A DNA stretch of 64,000 nucleotides from Pacificimonas flava (GCF_000342165.1 NZ_AMRV01000010.1:1-64000); one strand, 5' to 3'. Counted from the first letter of the stretch, positions 8,337 to 17,431 are shown. A program made the numbers and translations. Notes: a model not told the origin generated them from the letters alone.

Positions 8337-8611
8337 ACACAGCGATTATGGCGTTAGTCGGTCAACAATCCATCCATCGTGGAAAAAGTGTTTCCGCCTT
8401 ACAAACCGCTGCCCTTCCAAAATAGGATTGTGAGCGCCATCTTCGCCGACATGGATCGGGCACATCTTGGCGGCATGATTTCGGGGTTGGACGCGGCTGC
8501 GGCCGGACCTGTGTCATGTCAGCAACAGTGCCGGATTTCTTCAATGATTTCTCATGCGCGCGTGCGTGAGTGGGTGTCCACATTGTCAACTTCGGGCCGG
8601 CGAGGGGCGTT

Positions 8612-11047
8612 TTGACGGCGCGTGCCGCCGGTCAGCCGGCGCCTGATCTGCCGCCCGTCATCGCGGACTGGTTCGCAGGCCGCGGGTGGCGGCTGCGGCG
8701 GCATCAGGCGGAAATGATCGCGGCGGCGCGCGGCGGGCGCGATGCGCTACTCGTTGCCTCGACCGGTGCGGGCAAGACGCTGGCCGGCTTCCTCGCCTCC
8801 ATCGCCGACCTGATCGAGACGCCGCAGGAGGGGCTTCACACCCTCTACGTCTCTCCGCTGAAGGCGCTGGCGGTCGATGTGCAGCGCAACCTGATGGAGC
8901 CCATTCAGGAAATGGGCCTCGACATCCGCGTCGAAACCCGCACGGGCGATACGCCGTCGGACCGCAAGGCGCGGCAGCGTGCACGGCCGCCGCACATGCT
9001 GCTGACGACGCCGGAAAGCCTGTCGCTGCTCCTCAGCTACCCGGAGGCGGAGACCATGTTCGCCTCCCTGAAGACGATCATCGTCGATGAAATCCACGCC
9101 TTCGCACCCACGAAGCGCGGCGACCTTCTGGCCCTGGCCATGGCGCGGCTGCAACGCCTTGCCCCCGGTCTGCGCCGCGCGGCGCTGACGGCGACGGTGC
9201 GTGACCCGGACGGGTTTCGCGGCTGGTTGTCGCCCGACGGCGATTTCGAAGCGGTGGCGCTGGTGCGCGGCGAACCCGGCGCGCGGCCCGACATCCGCAT
9301 CCTGCTGCCGGAGGACCGCGTGCCCTGGTCCGGCCATTCCGGCCGCTATGCCGCGCGGCAGGTGATGGAGGAAATCGAGGCGCACAAGCTGACGCTGGTC
9401 TTCTGCAACACGCGCAGCCTGGCCGAGCTGATCTTTCAGGATTTGTGGTCGGAAAACGAAAACGCGCTTCCCATCGGCGTCCATCACGGTTCCCTGAGCC
9501 GGGAGGCGCGGCGCAAGGTGGAGGGGGCGATGGCGCGGGGCGACCTGCGCGGCCTGGTCGCCACAGCCAGCCTCGACCTTGGCGTCGACTGGGGCGACGT
9601 CGATCTGGTTATCCAGATGGGCGCGCCGAAGGGCTCGTCCCGCCTGCTGCAACGCATCGGCCGCGCCAATCACCGGCTTGACGAGGCGTCGGAGGCGGTC
9701 ATCGTCCCCGGCAACCGCTTCGAATATCTTGAAGCGCGCGCCGCCCTCGATGCCGTCGAGGAGGGGGAGCTGGACGAGGATCTGTGGCGTCCCGGCGCGC
9801 TCGACGTTTTGGCACAGCATATCATGGCGCTGGCCTGCGCCGCGCCGTTCGATGCGGACGATCTCTACGCCGAAATCCGCACCGCCGCGCCCTATGCGAC
9901 GCTGCCGCGCGAAACCTTCGACCGGGTGCTGCATTTCATCGAATCCGGCGGCTATGCGCTGCGCGCCTATGACAAATACAAGCGGATTACGCAGGGGAAG
10001 GACGGCCTCTGGCGCATCAGCCATCCGCGCTATGCGAAGCAGCACCGGCTGAACGCCGGCATCATCGTCGATGCGCCCGTCCTCGACGTGCGGTTTCGCA
10101 ACGGCCGCAAGCTGGGCACGGTGGAGGAATATTTCGCCTCTACCCTGACGCCGGGCGACACCTTCTTCTTCTCGGGCCTGTCGCTGGAGGTGGAGGGCAT
10201 CAAGGATGCCGACCTGTTCGTGAAGGCGACCGCGAAGCCCGCGCGCATTCCCACCTATGTCGGCGCGCGGATGCCGCTGTCCACCAACCTCGCCAATCGC
10301 GTGCGCCGCTTCCTGCACGAGCGGGAGGAATGGCGGCGCTTCCCGCCCGACGTGCGCGAATGGCTGCGCATTCAGGACGAACGCTCGGTCCTGCCGCAGC
10401 CGGACCAGCTTCTGGTCGAGACATTCCCGAGAGAGGGGCGGTACTATATGGTCGCCTATAGTTTCGAGGGGTGGAACGCGCACCAGTCGCTGGGGATGCT
10501 CATCACGCGGCGCATGGAAACCATGGGCCTGTCGCCCATCGGCTTCGTGTCGAACGATTATGCCATCGCCTGCTATTCGCTGAAGCCGGTGGAGGATCCG
10601 CGCCCGCTGTTCTCGCCCGACATTCTGGAGGACGAGCTGGTCGAATGGATCCAGACCAGCCACCTTCTGAAGCGCGCCTTTCGGGAGGTTGCGGTGATCG
10701 GCGGCCTGATCGAGCGGCACGTCCCGGGAAAGCGAAAGACCGGGCGGCAGGTCACCTTCTCCACCGACCTCATCTACGACGTCCTCAGGAAATACGAACC
10801 CGATCATATGCTGCTGTCCGCCGCCTGGGAGGATGCGAAGGGGCGGCTGACCGATATCGGCCGCCTCGCGGACCTTCTGGACCGCGCGCCGCGCACCATG
10901 GTGCATCGGGCGCTGGACCGGATCAGCCCGCTCGCAGTTCCCGTCCTCGTGCTGATCGGGCGGGAGAAGGTGGCGATGGGAACGGCGGACGACGAACTGC
11001 TGATCGAGGCGGAATCGCTGGCGGAGGAGGCGATGCGCCTGAACTGA
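8612..11047 (+). CDS. Ligase-associated DEXH-box helicase (Lhr-type)
   Basis: About 811 residues. Superfamily-2 motifs in order: Walker A ASTGAGKT (about residues 49-56), SPLKALAVD, TTPESL, DEIH (159-162), LTATV, the second RecA domain with FCNTRSLAE and VHHGSLSREAR, and the arginine-finger motif RIGRANHRLDEASEA, followed by an Lhr-type winged-helix and beta-rich C-terminus. This is the 3'-5' helicase partner of the repair ligase/exonuclease set. I favour the TTG at 8612, which has GAGGGG six bases upstream; a GTG at 8570 gives 14 more residues. The 275 bp before it contain no convincing gene. It runs on the opposite strand to the ligase and exonuclease. Confidence 0.93.
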   Translation: MTARAAGQPAPDLPPVIADWFAGRGWRLRRHQAEMIAAARGGRDALLVASTGAGKTLAGFLASIADLIETPQEGLHTLYVSPLKALAVDVQRNLMEPIQEMGLDIRVETRTGDTPSDRKARQRARPPHMLLTTPESLSLLLSYPEAETMFASLKTIIVDEIHAFAPTKRGDLLALAMARLQRLAPGLRRAALTATVRDPDGFRGWLSPDGDFEAVALVRGEPGARPDIRILLPEDRVPWSGHSGRYAARQVMEEIEAHKLTLVFCNTRSLAELIFQDLWSENENALPIGVHHGSLSREARRKVEGAMARGDLRGLVATASLDLGVDWGDVDLVIQMGAPKGSSRLLQRIGRANHRLDEASEAVIVPGNRFEYLEARAALDAVEEGELDEDLWRPGALDVLAQHIMALACAAPFDADDLYAEIRTAAPYATLPRETFDRVLHFIESGGYALRAYDKYKRITQGKDGLWRISHPRYAKQHRLNAGIIVDAPVLDVRFRNGRKLGTVEEYFASTLTPGDTFFFSGLSLEVEGIKDADLFVKATAKPARIPTYVGARMPLSTNLANRVRRFLHEREEWRRFPPDVREWLRIQDERSVLPQPDQLLVETFPREGRYYMVAYSFEGWNAHQSLGMLITRRMETMGLSPIGFVSNDYAIACYSLKPVEDPRPLFSPDILEDELVEWIQTSHLLKRAFREVAVIGGLIERHVPGKRKTGRQVTFSTDLIYDVLRKYEPDHMLLSAAWEDAKGRLTDIGRLADLLDRAPRTMVHRALDRISPLAVPVLVLIGREKVAMGTADDELLIEAESLAEEAMRLN

Positions 11048-11147
11048 TTTTCTTTGACGACAGCGGTCGTTCGTCACGCCGGCGATTGACGTGAAGCCGC
11101 TTCGGGCAGACACTTTCTCGCCATGCCTTGGGAAGGGCGAGACGACG

Positions 11148-12110
11148 ATGAAGAGGGTTCCGTTCGCTGCCATAATGCTTGCCGTGCTGCCGGCCGCCAG
11201 TCTTCAGCCGCTGCCGCCGCCCGGTCCGGCCGACGAGATCGCGACCGGCGCGGACCGCTATGAGCGCATGACCGTGCCCGTCACCGTCAATGGAAAGGGC
11301 CCGTTCCCCTTCGTCATCGACACCGGGGCGGAGCGCACCATGGTCTCCACCGAACTGGCGGAATCGCTCGGTCTGGAAAGCCCCGGCGACGCCATCGTCC
11401 ACGCCGTCACGGGCCTGCACCGCGTCCCGCTCTACAGTATCGACAGGCTCAGCGTCGCCGGGGACGGCGTGGATTTTCTGGAGGCGCCCTCCGTCCCGCA
11501 AAGCCGTCTCGGCGCCGTCGGCCTGCTTGGTCTCGACAGCCTGCAGAATTCTCACGTCGTCTTCGACATCGGCCGGGACACGATGACGGTCCGCGCTTCG
11601 GCCCGGGATCAGAAGCCGGCGCGCAGCTATGGCAACACCATCGTCATCACCGCCGAAAAGCGGCAGGGGCGGCTGATCTTCACAAACGCCAGGATCAACG
11701 GCGTCGCGGTGCGCGTCGTCGTCGATACCGGCGCGCAGGTTTCGCTGGGCAATGAGGCGCTGCGGCAGGCCATCATCCAGCGCCGCGTTCTGGAAGAGCG
11801 GGTCGGCATCATCAGCGTTGTCGGCGACAGCATAGAGGGCGATATCCTGAACGTCCGCAAGCTGACGCTCGACGGGCTCAGCATGATCGGCGGCAAGATC
11901 ATCTTCAGCGATGCGCCGATCTTCGCCCAGCTCGATCTGGACGCGCAGCCCGCGCTGCTTCTCGGCATGAGCACCTTCCGCGCCTTTCAGCGCGTCGAGA
12001 TCGATTTTCCGAAGCGTCAGGTCAGTTTTGTGCTGGAGCGCGATCCGACCCTTGACGGGCTCGTCCGGACTGGGTGCCGCGGAACGCGTATTGATCGCGG
12101 CGGCTGCTGA
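11148..12110 (+). CDS. Exported retropepsin-like aspartic protease with two tandem domains
   Basis: About 320 residues with a probable signal peptide (MKRVPFAAIMLAVLPAAS) preceded by GGAAGGG. Two retropepsin-like units lie in one chain: FPFVIDTGAERTMVS (catalytic-type Asp58-Thr-Gly) closing with LLGLDSL, and VRVVVDTGAQVSLGN (Asp193-Thr-Gly) closing with LLGMSTF. Known retropepsins are homodimers with one DTG each; two DTG units in one chain could form an intramolecular pair, as in pepsins. That is inference. Substrate and exact location (periplasm or inner-membrane surface) are unknown. It sits 100 bp after the helicase and 15 bp before pdeM on the same strand. Confidence 0.88.
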   Translation: MKRVPFAAIMLAVLPAASLQPLPPPGPADEIATGADRYERMTVPVTVNGKGPFPFVIDTGAERTMVSTELAESLGLESPGDAIVHAVTGLHRVPLYSIDRLSVAGDGVDFLEAPSVPQSRLGAVGLLGLDSLQNSHVVFDIGRDTMTVRASARDQKPARSYGNTIVITAEKRQGRLIFTNARINGVAVRVVVDTGAQVSLGNEALRQAIIQRRVLEERVGIISVVGDSIEGDILNVRKLTLDGLSMIGGKIIFSDAPIFAQLDLDAQPALLLGMSTFRAFQRVEIDFPKRQVSFVLERDPTLDGLVRTGCRGTRIDRGGC

Positions 12111-12125
12111 GGGCATAGGATCCGC

Positions 12126-12788
12126 ATGGTTCCCCTTTCGTTCTGTGGCCATGATCTGGTTCCCCTGCCGGACGGCGCGGTGTTCTGGCCGGCGCGCCGG
12201 GCGCTGCTCGTCGCCGACCTACATCTGGAAAAGGCAAGCTGGTTCGCCCGTTCCGGTCAGATGCTGCCGCCCTATGACAGCCTGAAAACCCTGGAGGATC
12301 TTGAAGGGGTAATAGACGCTGCCGGCGCCCGTGAAATCTGGTGCCTGGGCGATTCCTTCCACGACCGCGAGGGCTGCGACAGGCTGCCCGCCGATGCGCG
12401 CAGCCTTCTCGAATCGCTGACGGCCAGAACGCAGTGGACGTGGATCACCGGCAATCACGATCCCGGCTTCTCTGCGACCTGCGGCGCCGCCGTGGTGGAG
12501 GAGGCGGAGGTGGACGGCCTGCTGCTGCGGCACGAGGCGGACCCGCGTGAGACGCGTCCTGAACTCAGCGGGCATTTCCACCCGAAGCTGCGGGTGCGCC
12601 TGCGCGGGAGGGGCGTGTCGCGCCGCTGTTATGTCGCCAGCGAGCGAAAGATCATCCTCCCCGCCTTCGGCGCGCTGACGGGCGGCCTCGATGCGCAGTC
12701 GAGGGCGATCCTGCGCGCGATGGGCGGACCAGCCGCCGCATTGGTGCCGACGCGGGACAGGCTGCTGCGCTTTCCGCTCGCGGCCTGA
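12126..12788 (+). CDS. pdeM: Ligase-associated DNA damage response endonuclease PdeM
   Basis: A 220-residue calcineurin-type metallophosphoesterase. All the metal-binding motifs are in place: DLHLEK (31-36), GDSFHD (75-80), GNHDP (109-113) and GHFHPK (149-154). The family member PdeM is the fourth component of the ligase/exonuclease/helicase repair set, and this gene is 1.1 kb from the helicase on the same strand. The intervening retropepsin gene stops 15 bp before the start. Length is normal and no key residue is missing. Confidence 0.93.
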   Translation: MVPLSFCGHDLVPLPDGAVFWPARRALLVADLHLEKASWFARSGQMLPPYDSLKTLEDLEGVIDAAGAREIWCLGDSFHDREGCDRLPADARSLLESLTARTQWTWITGNHDPGFSATCGAAVVEEAEVDGLLLRHEADPRETRPELSGHFHPKLRVRLRGRGVSRRCYVASERKIILPAFGALTGGLDAQSRAILRAMGGPAAALVPTRDRLLRFPLAA

Positions 12789-12856
12789 AAAAGGGGGGGA
12801 GCGCTATCGCTTCGCGTGTCGTTGGTGCGGTGAACTTATGAAGGAGCCTTTCCGTA

Positions 12857-13477
12857 ATGCCGAAACTCACCGCCATCGCCCTCAATGCCACATTGAAATC
12901 GTCGGGAGAGGAAGCGTCCTCCACCGACAAGATGATCGACCTTCTTGCGCAGAAGCTGTCCGCCCATGACGTAGAACTGACGGAAACCATCCGCCTTGCC
13001 GACCATGACATCAAACCCGGCGTCACCTCCGACGAGGGGGAGGGCGACGCATGGCCTGCCATCCTTCGCAGGATTCTTGCAGCCGACATCCTCATTTTTG
13101 GAACGCCGATTTGGCTGGGACAGATGTCGTCCGTGGCAAAGCGCGCCTTGGAGCGCATGGACGCGTTTCTGTCGGACACCGACGATAAGGGCCGGATGCC
13201 GAGCTATGGGAAGGTTGCGGTGCTCGCGATCGTCGGCAATGAGGATGGCGCGCACAGCATCACGGCAAGCGCGCTTCAGGCGCTGAACGATACCGGCTGG
13301 ACCATACCGGCGGCGTCGGCATGCTATTGGGTGGGAGAGGCGATGCAGTCGAAGGATTTCAAGGACTTCGATGAGACTCCCGAGAAGGTCGATCAGACGG
13401 CCGGGATGGTGGCCGACAACGCCGCCCATCTTGCGACGATCCTGAAGGGTCACCCTTATCCGGGCCATGAGGATTGA
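12857..13477 (+). CDS. Flavodoxin-fold NAD(P)H-dependent FMN reductase-like protein
   Basis: A 206-residue protein with a flavodoxin-like fold: an N-terminal strand LTAIALNATLK, a FMN phosphate-binding-like segment with Ser/Thr residues, and the diagnostic ADILIFGTPIWLGQMSSVAKRALERMD, followed by KVAVLAIVGNEDGAHSI. This matches the NADPH-dependent FMN reductase / NAD(P)H oxidoreductase family. A good GAAGGAG ribosome site lies 8 bp before the ATG. It precedes cobA by 90 bp on the same strand, next to the sulfite-reduction operon; supplying reduced flavin there is possible but not shown. Confidence 0.88.
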   Translation: MPKLTAIALNATLKSSGEEASSTDKMIDLLAQKLSAHDVELTETIRLADHDIKPGVTSDEGEGDAWPAILRRILAADILIFGTPIWLGQMSSVAKRALERMDAFLSDTDDKGRMPSYGKVAVLAIVGNEDGAHSITASALQALNDTGWTIPAASACYWVGEAMQSKDFKDFDETPEKVDQTAGMVADNAAHLATILKGHPYPGHED

Positions 13478-13567
13478 GCGAAGGACAGCGAACGGCTGAA
13501 CCCCCTCTACGGATCGCAAAAGAAAGGCTTGTTTGCCGGACCGGCGTGCCGGGCCCATCTAGGCCGC

Positions 13568-14320
13568 ATGAGTGAAACAGGTCGCATCATCCTCGTCGGC
13601 GCCGGTCCGGGCGATCCCGATCTCTTGACCCTCCGCGCCCTCCGCGCACTGGAGGGTGCGGAGGTCGTGGTCCATGACGGGCTGGTTTCCGGCGAAATTC
13701 TGGACCTGGCGAACCCGCAGGCGCGCCGGATCAGTGTCGCCAAGCGGCGGGCGCGTCATACCCTGCCGCAGGAAGCCATCGGCGAACTCCTGGTGCGAGA
13801 AGCGCGCGCGGGCCGCATCGTCGTGCGTTTGAAGGGGGGCGACCCCTTCATCTTCGGCCGCGGCGGCGAAGAAGTTGCAGCGGCGCAGGCGGCGGGTATT
13901 CCCGTCGAGGTGGTGCCCGGGATCTCGTCCGCGCTTGGCGGCGCGGCGGCGGCGGCGATGCCGCTGACCCACCGCGATCATGCCTCCGTCGTCAGCTTTG
14001 TTGCGGGGCAATGCAAGGGGCTCAGTGAACAGAATTGGGCGGGTCTCGCCGGCAAGGGCAGAACGCTCGTCATCTTCATGGGCGTGGCGACATCCGCCGC
14101 CATTGCCGAGAAGCTGATGCATGACGGTCTGGCGCCCGATACGCCGGTGGCCGTTCTGGAGCGGGCGACTTTGCCGGACATGCGGGTGCTCAGAAGCCTG
14201 CTTGCCGACCTGCCCGGTCTTGTCGAGCGTGAGGGCGTCCAGAGTCCTGCGCTGATTGTCGTTGGCGATGTGGCGCAGCTCGGCGCATCGCAGATTGCCG
14301 AAATGGAGCGAGTGAATTGA
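13568..14320 (+). CDS. cobA: Uroporphyrinogen-III C-methyltransferase (siroheme synthesis)
   Basis: About 250 residues. Tetrapyrrole methylase signatures: VGAGPGDPDLLTLRALRA at the N-terminus, VRLKGGDPFIFGRGGEE, and VVPGISSALGGAAAAAMPLTHRD. It would use two S-adenosylmethionines to convert uroporphyrinogen III into precorrin-2, the precursor of siroheme, needed by the sulfite reductase encoded 290 bp downstream. It is a stand-alone methylase with no CysG dehydrogenase/ferrochelatase half; those steps are not encoded in this window. Its TGA overlaps the TTG start of the next gene (TTGA), so translation is probably coupled. Confidence 0.95.
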   Translation: MSETGRIILVGAGPGDPDLLTLRALRALEGAEVVVHDGLVSGEILDLANPQARRISVAKRRARHTLPQEAIGELLVREARAGRIVVRLKGGDPFIFGRGGEEVAAAQAAGIPVEVVPGISSALGGAAAAAMPLTHRDHASVVSFVAGQCKGLSEQNWAGLAGKGRTLVIFMGVATSAAIAEKLMHDGLAPDTPVAVLERATLPDMRVLRSLLADLPGLVEREGVQSPALIVVGDVAQLGASQIAEMERVN

Positions 14321-14604
14321 TTATCCTGACGGGAAACGATCTGAAAACAGGCGACGTCGTGTGGTGGACCGGAGACGGCTGGTCGCGTCATGTCGGCCAT
14401 GCCGTTTTTGTGGGCAGCGGCGAAGAACCGGGCGGCGCGGCCGAGATCATGCACCGGGAGGAGGCTGCGCGCGCGGTCAACGGTCCCTATGAGGTGGAAG
14501 CGACGGACGAGGGCGCTGGTCCCGTCCCCTCGCATATCAAGGAACGCATGCGCGCGGCCGGGCCGAGCGTGCGTCTTGATCTCGGCGTGCAGGCAGAGGG
14601 TTAA
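14317..14604 (+). CDS. DUF2849 protein, sulfite-reduction operon
   Basis: A 95-residue small protein, recognised as DUF2849 by sequence feel and position: these genes sit between the siroheme methylase and the sulfite reductase in many alphaproteobacteria. The start is a TTG that overlaps the cobA stop (TTGA); there is no better in-frame start. The protein is soluble, begins with a barrel-like strand pair (GDVVWWTGDGWSRHVGHAVFV) and has no cysteine, so it is unlikely to bind an iron-sulfur cluster itself. Function is unproven; a helper role in electron delivery to, or assembly of, sulfite reductase is inference from the operon. Confidence 0.88.
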   Translation: MIILTGNDLKTGDVVWWTGDGWSRHVGHAVFVGSGEEPGGAAEIMHREEAARAVNGPYEVEATDEGAGPVPSHIKERMRAAGPSVRLDLGVQAEG

Positions 14605-14609
14605 GCCGA

Positions 14610-16235
14610 ATGTATCAATATGACGAATACGACCAGAAAATGGTCGAGACCCGTGTGGCCGAGTTCCGCGATCAGGTGGAACGGCGCCTTTCCGGAGATC
14701 TGACGGAGGATCAGTTCACGCCGCTGCGGCTGATGAACGGCCTTTATCTGCAGCTGCACGCCTACATGCTGCGCGTCGCCGTCCCCTACGGCACGCTTTC
14801 GGCCGCGCAGATGCGCATGCTCGCGCAGATTGCGCGAAAGTACGACAAGGGCTACGGTCATTTCACGACGCGCCAGAACATCCAGTATAACTGGATTCAG
14901 CTAAAGGACGCGCCGGACATCCTTGCCGATCTGGCGACGGTTGAAATGCACGCCATCCAGACCAGCGGCAATTGCATCCGCAACATTTCGTCGGATCAGT
15001 TCGCCGGCGTCGCAAAGGACGAGGTCTGCGATCCGCGCCCCTATGCGGAATTGCTGCGCCAATGGTCGAGCTTCCATCCGGAATTTTCGTATCTGCCGCG
15101 CAAGTTCAAGTTCGCGGTGATCGCCTCGGCCGAGGACCGGGCTGCAATGCGTTTGCATGATATCGGCATCGAGATGGTCAGGAACGACGCCGACGAACTC
15201 GGCGCGAAGTTCTTCGCCGGCGGTGGCATGGGCCGAACGCCGATGATCGGTCCGTGTGTGCGTGAATTCGTGCCAGCGGACGCGCTCATCAGCTATTCCG
15301 AGGCGATCCTGCGCGTCTACAATCGCTACGGCCGGCGCGACAACAAGTACAAGGCGCGTATCAAGATCCTGGTGCACGAACTCGGCATCGAGGAATTCCG
15401 CCGTCAGGTGGAGGCGGAGTTCGCGCATATGCATCCCCTCGACCTCGATCCGCCGCGCGCCGAACTGACGCGAATCCAGGCGTTCTTTGCGCCGCCTGCC
15501 TATGAACCGCTGCCGGACGGGTTCGACGACAGCGACCCCGACTTCAAACTGTGGGCGGACGCCAATCTGCATCCGCACAAGGTGCCGGGATATGCGGCCG
15601 CCACGATCAGCCTGAAGCCCGTCGGGGGCATTCCGGGCGACGCCTCGGCGGAGCAGATGGACCTCATCGCCGACCTCGCCGCGCGCTATTCAATGGACGA
15701 GGTTCGCGTGACCCACGCGCAGAATCTGGTCCTGCCGAACGTGCGGCAGGCGGATCTCTACGCCCTGTGGCAGGAACTGGATGCTGCGGGTCTGGCGCCA
15801 GCCAATCTCGATCTGGCGAGCGACATCATCGCCTGCCCCGGCCTCGATTATTGCAGCCTCGCCAATGCGCGCTCCATTCCCATCGCGCAGAAGCTGGCGC
15901 AGCGGCTCGCGCCGGTGGAGCGGGATCTGGGCGAGCTCAAGATCAAGATTTCGGGCTGCATCAATGCCTGCGGCCACCACCATGCCGGGCATATCGGCAT
16001 ACTCGGCGTCGACCGGAAGGGGGTGGAGAATTACCAGCTTCTTCTCGGCGGGTCGGGCGCGGAGGATGTCAGCCTGGCGAAGATCACCGGCCCCGGTTTT
16101 GACGAAAACGGCATCGTCGATGCGGTCGAAACGGTGACCAACCTCTATCGCAAACGGCGAGAGGACGGCGAGCGCTTCGTCGACACCTATCGCCGGCTGG
16201 GCATGGATCCGTTCAAGGAGGCGCTTTATGGCTGA
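14610..16235 (+). CDS. cysI: Assimilatory sulfite (nitrite/sulfite) reductase hemoprotein
   Basis: A 541-residue siroheme/4Fe-4S reductase. Siroheme-contact segments include HFTTRQNIQYNWI and TSGNCIRNISSD; the coupled cluster ligands are Cys409 and Cys415 (CPGLDYC) and Cys450 and Cys454 (CINAC), the standard C-x5-C...C-x3-C pattern, followed by GHHHAGHIGILG. It reduces sulfite to sulfide by six electrons. No flavoprotein CysJ lies nearby, so electrons probably come from ferredoxin or another carrier. The next gene starts inside its last codons (ATGGCTGA overlap). The two-domain duplicated fold and length are normal. Confidence 0.95.
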   Translation: MYQYDEYDQKMVETRVAEFRDQVERRLSGDLTEDQFTPLRLMNGLYLQLHAYMLRVAVPYGTLSAAQMRMLAQIARKYDKGYGHFTTRQNIQYNWIQLKDAPDILADLATVEMHAIQTSGNCIRNISSDQFAGVAKDEVCDPRPYAELLRQWSSFHPEFSYLPRKFKFAVIASAEDRAAMRLHDIGIEMVRNDADELGAKFFAGGGMGRTPMIGPCVREFVPADALISYSEAILRVYNRYGRRDNKYKARIKILVHELGIEEFRRQVEAEFAHMHPLDLDPPRAELTRIQAFFAPPAYEPLPDGFDDSDPDFKLWADANLHPHKVPGYAAATISLKPVGGIPGDASAEQMDLIADLAARYSMDEVRVTHAQNLVLPNVRQADLYALWQELDAAGLAPANLDLASDIIACPGLDYCSLANARSIPIAQKLAQRLAPVERDLGELKIKISGCINACGHHHAGHIGILGVDRKGVENYQLLLGGSGAEDVSLAKITGPGFDENGIVDAVETVTNLYRKRREDGERFVDTYRRLGMDPFKEALYG

Positions 16236-16668
16236 TTGGCCCCGTTACCGCGACGATGCAGCCGTGAACGAGCCGGCCGTGACGCTGGAGGCGTTCCTGG
16301 CGCAGCCGGAGGCCGTGGCCGTCCGCATCGAACCCGGCGCGGACGTGCGCGAACTCGTCCCGCACCTGGCGCGCCTGAAGCTCGTCGAGATCGGCTTTCC
16401 GACCTACCGCGACGGGCGCGGTTATTCTGCCGCACGCATCCTGCGGGAGGAGGGCTATCAGGGCGAACTGCGCGCGGAGGGCGACGTTCTTCTCGATCAG
16501 CTCGCCTATATGCGCCGTTGCGGCTTCGACAGTTTTGCGCCGGCCGCAACCATCGATGCGGGCAAGGCGGTGGCGGCCATCGGACGTTGGCCCTATCATT
16601 ACCAGAAGGCGGCGGACGGTCTGAAGGCGGGTGCTGCGCCGCCGATATGGGCGCTGCGTCATGGCTGA
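16228..16668 (+). CDS. DUF934 protein, sulfite-reduction operon
   Basis: A 146-residue protein of the DUF934 family, always or nearly always found beside ferredoxin-type cysI and cysH. Visible conserved parts are LVEIGFPTYRDGRGYSAARILRE and GDVLLDQLAYMRRCGFDSF, the second resembling a helical core near the C-terminus. There is no cofactor motif. The start overlaps the cysI stop by eight bases (ATGGCTGA), and the same eight-base arrangement links it to cysH, so the three are made from one transcript with coupled translation. The role in sulfite reduction is inferred from context only. Confidence 0.92.
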   Translation: MADWPRYRDDAAVNEPAVTLEAFLAQPEAVAVRIEPGADVRELVPHLARLKLVEIGFPTYRDGRGYSAARILREEGYQGELRAEGDVLLDQLAYMRRCGFDSFAPAATIDAGKAVAAIGRWPYHYQKAADGLKAGAAPPIWALRHG

Positions 16669-17431
16669 CATCGATGCGGCCAGCGAAGCGCGGCTGCGGG
16701 ACCGGGTCGATTTCGGCTATACCGCGAACGACGCCTATGCGCTGAACCGGGAATTTCGCGGTGCGGACGCATCGGAATTTCTCGATGCGATGCTGAACGA
16801 TCGGTTTGTCGGCGAACTGGCGATGGTGTCCTCGTTCGGGACCGAAAGCGCCGTGCTGCTGGACCTCGTGGCGCAGATCGATCCTTCGCTGCCCGTCATC
16901 TTTCTGGACACTGGCAAGCATTTTCCGGAAACCTTGGCCTACCGAGACACGCTGATCGCGCATCTCGGTCTCACCGGCGTGCGCAATATCGAGCCCGATG
17001 CTGCCGCCCTGGCTGAAAAGGATGAGAAGGGCCTTCGCTGGTCCTACGATCCCGACGGCTGCTGCGATCTGAGAAAAGTCCGCCCGCTTTCGCGCGCACT
17101 TGCGGGATTCGGCGGGTCGATCACGGGCCGGAAGGCGTTTCAGGCGGATACCCGCACCCTCTTGCCGCGCGTCGAGGTCGGCACCGACGGCAAGTTGAAA
17201 ATCAACCCGATCATCGATTGGCAGAAGGCCGATATCGACGCGTGGTTCGAAACGCGCGGCCTGCCGCGTCATCCGCTTGAGGAATGCGGCTATCCCTCCA
17301 TCGGCTGCGCACCCTGCACGTCCAAGGTGAAGCCGGGGGAGGATCCGCGATCCGGCCGCTGGCGCGGGTGGGACAAGACCGAATGCGGCATTCATGTCCC
17401 GGGCGAGACGAGCGAGCTGCCGAGCTTCTAG
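16661..17431 (+). CDS. cysH: Phosphoadenylyl/adenylyl-sulfate reductase (APS-type)
   Basis: A 256-residue PAPS/APS reductase of the N-type ATP-pyrophosphatase fold. The PP-loop is SSFGTES (57-63), the substrate segment LDTGKHFPETL follows, and the catalytic Cys242 is in KTECGIH. Cys134-Cys135 and Cys216-x2-Cys219 form the CC...CxxC set that binds a 4Fe-4S cluster in bacterial APS-preferring reductases; this predicts APS rather than PAPS use. It feeds sulfite to CysI. The ATG overlaps the previous stop by eight bases, and the 3' end overlaps the convergent nucleotidyltransferase gene by four. Confidence 0.95.
   Translation: MADIDAASEARLRDRVDFGYTANDAYALNREFRGADASEFLDAMLNDRFVGELAMVSSFGTESAVLLDLVAQIDPSLPVIFLDTGKHFPETLAYRDTLIAHLGLTGVRNIEPDAAALAEKDEKGLRWSYDPDGCCDLRKVRPLSRALAGFGGSITGRKAFQADTRTLLPRVEVGTDGKLKINPIIDWQKADIDAWFETRGLPRHPLEECGYPSIGCAPCTSKVKPGEDPRSGRWRGWDKTECGIHVPGETSELPSF

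Noticed and set aside
8379-8615. Small ORFs in the gap before the helicase
   Set aside because: No ribosome site and no pattern beyond composition; both strands give unrelated low-quality frames.
8747-11173. 808-codon open frame opposite the helicase
   Set aside because: Same reason: shadow of the real helicase gene with no start signal or motif.
13478-13567. Riboswitch before cobA
   Set aside because: Only a small GC-rich self-complementary stretch is visible; no known riboswitch core could be drawn.
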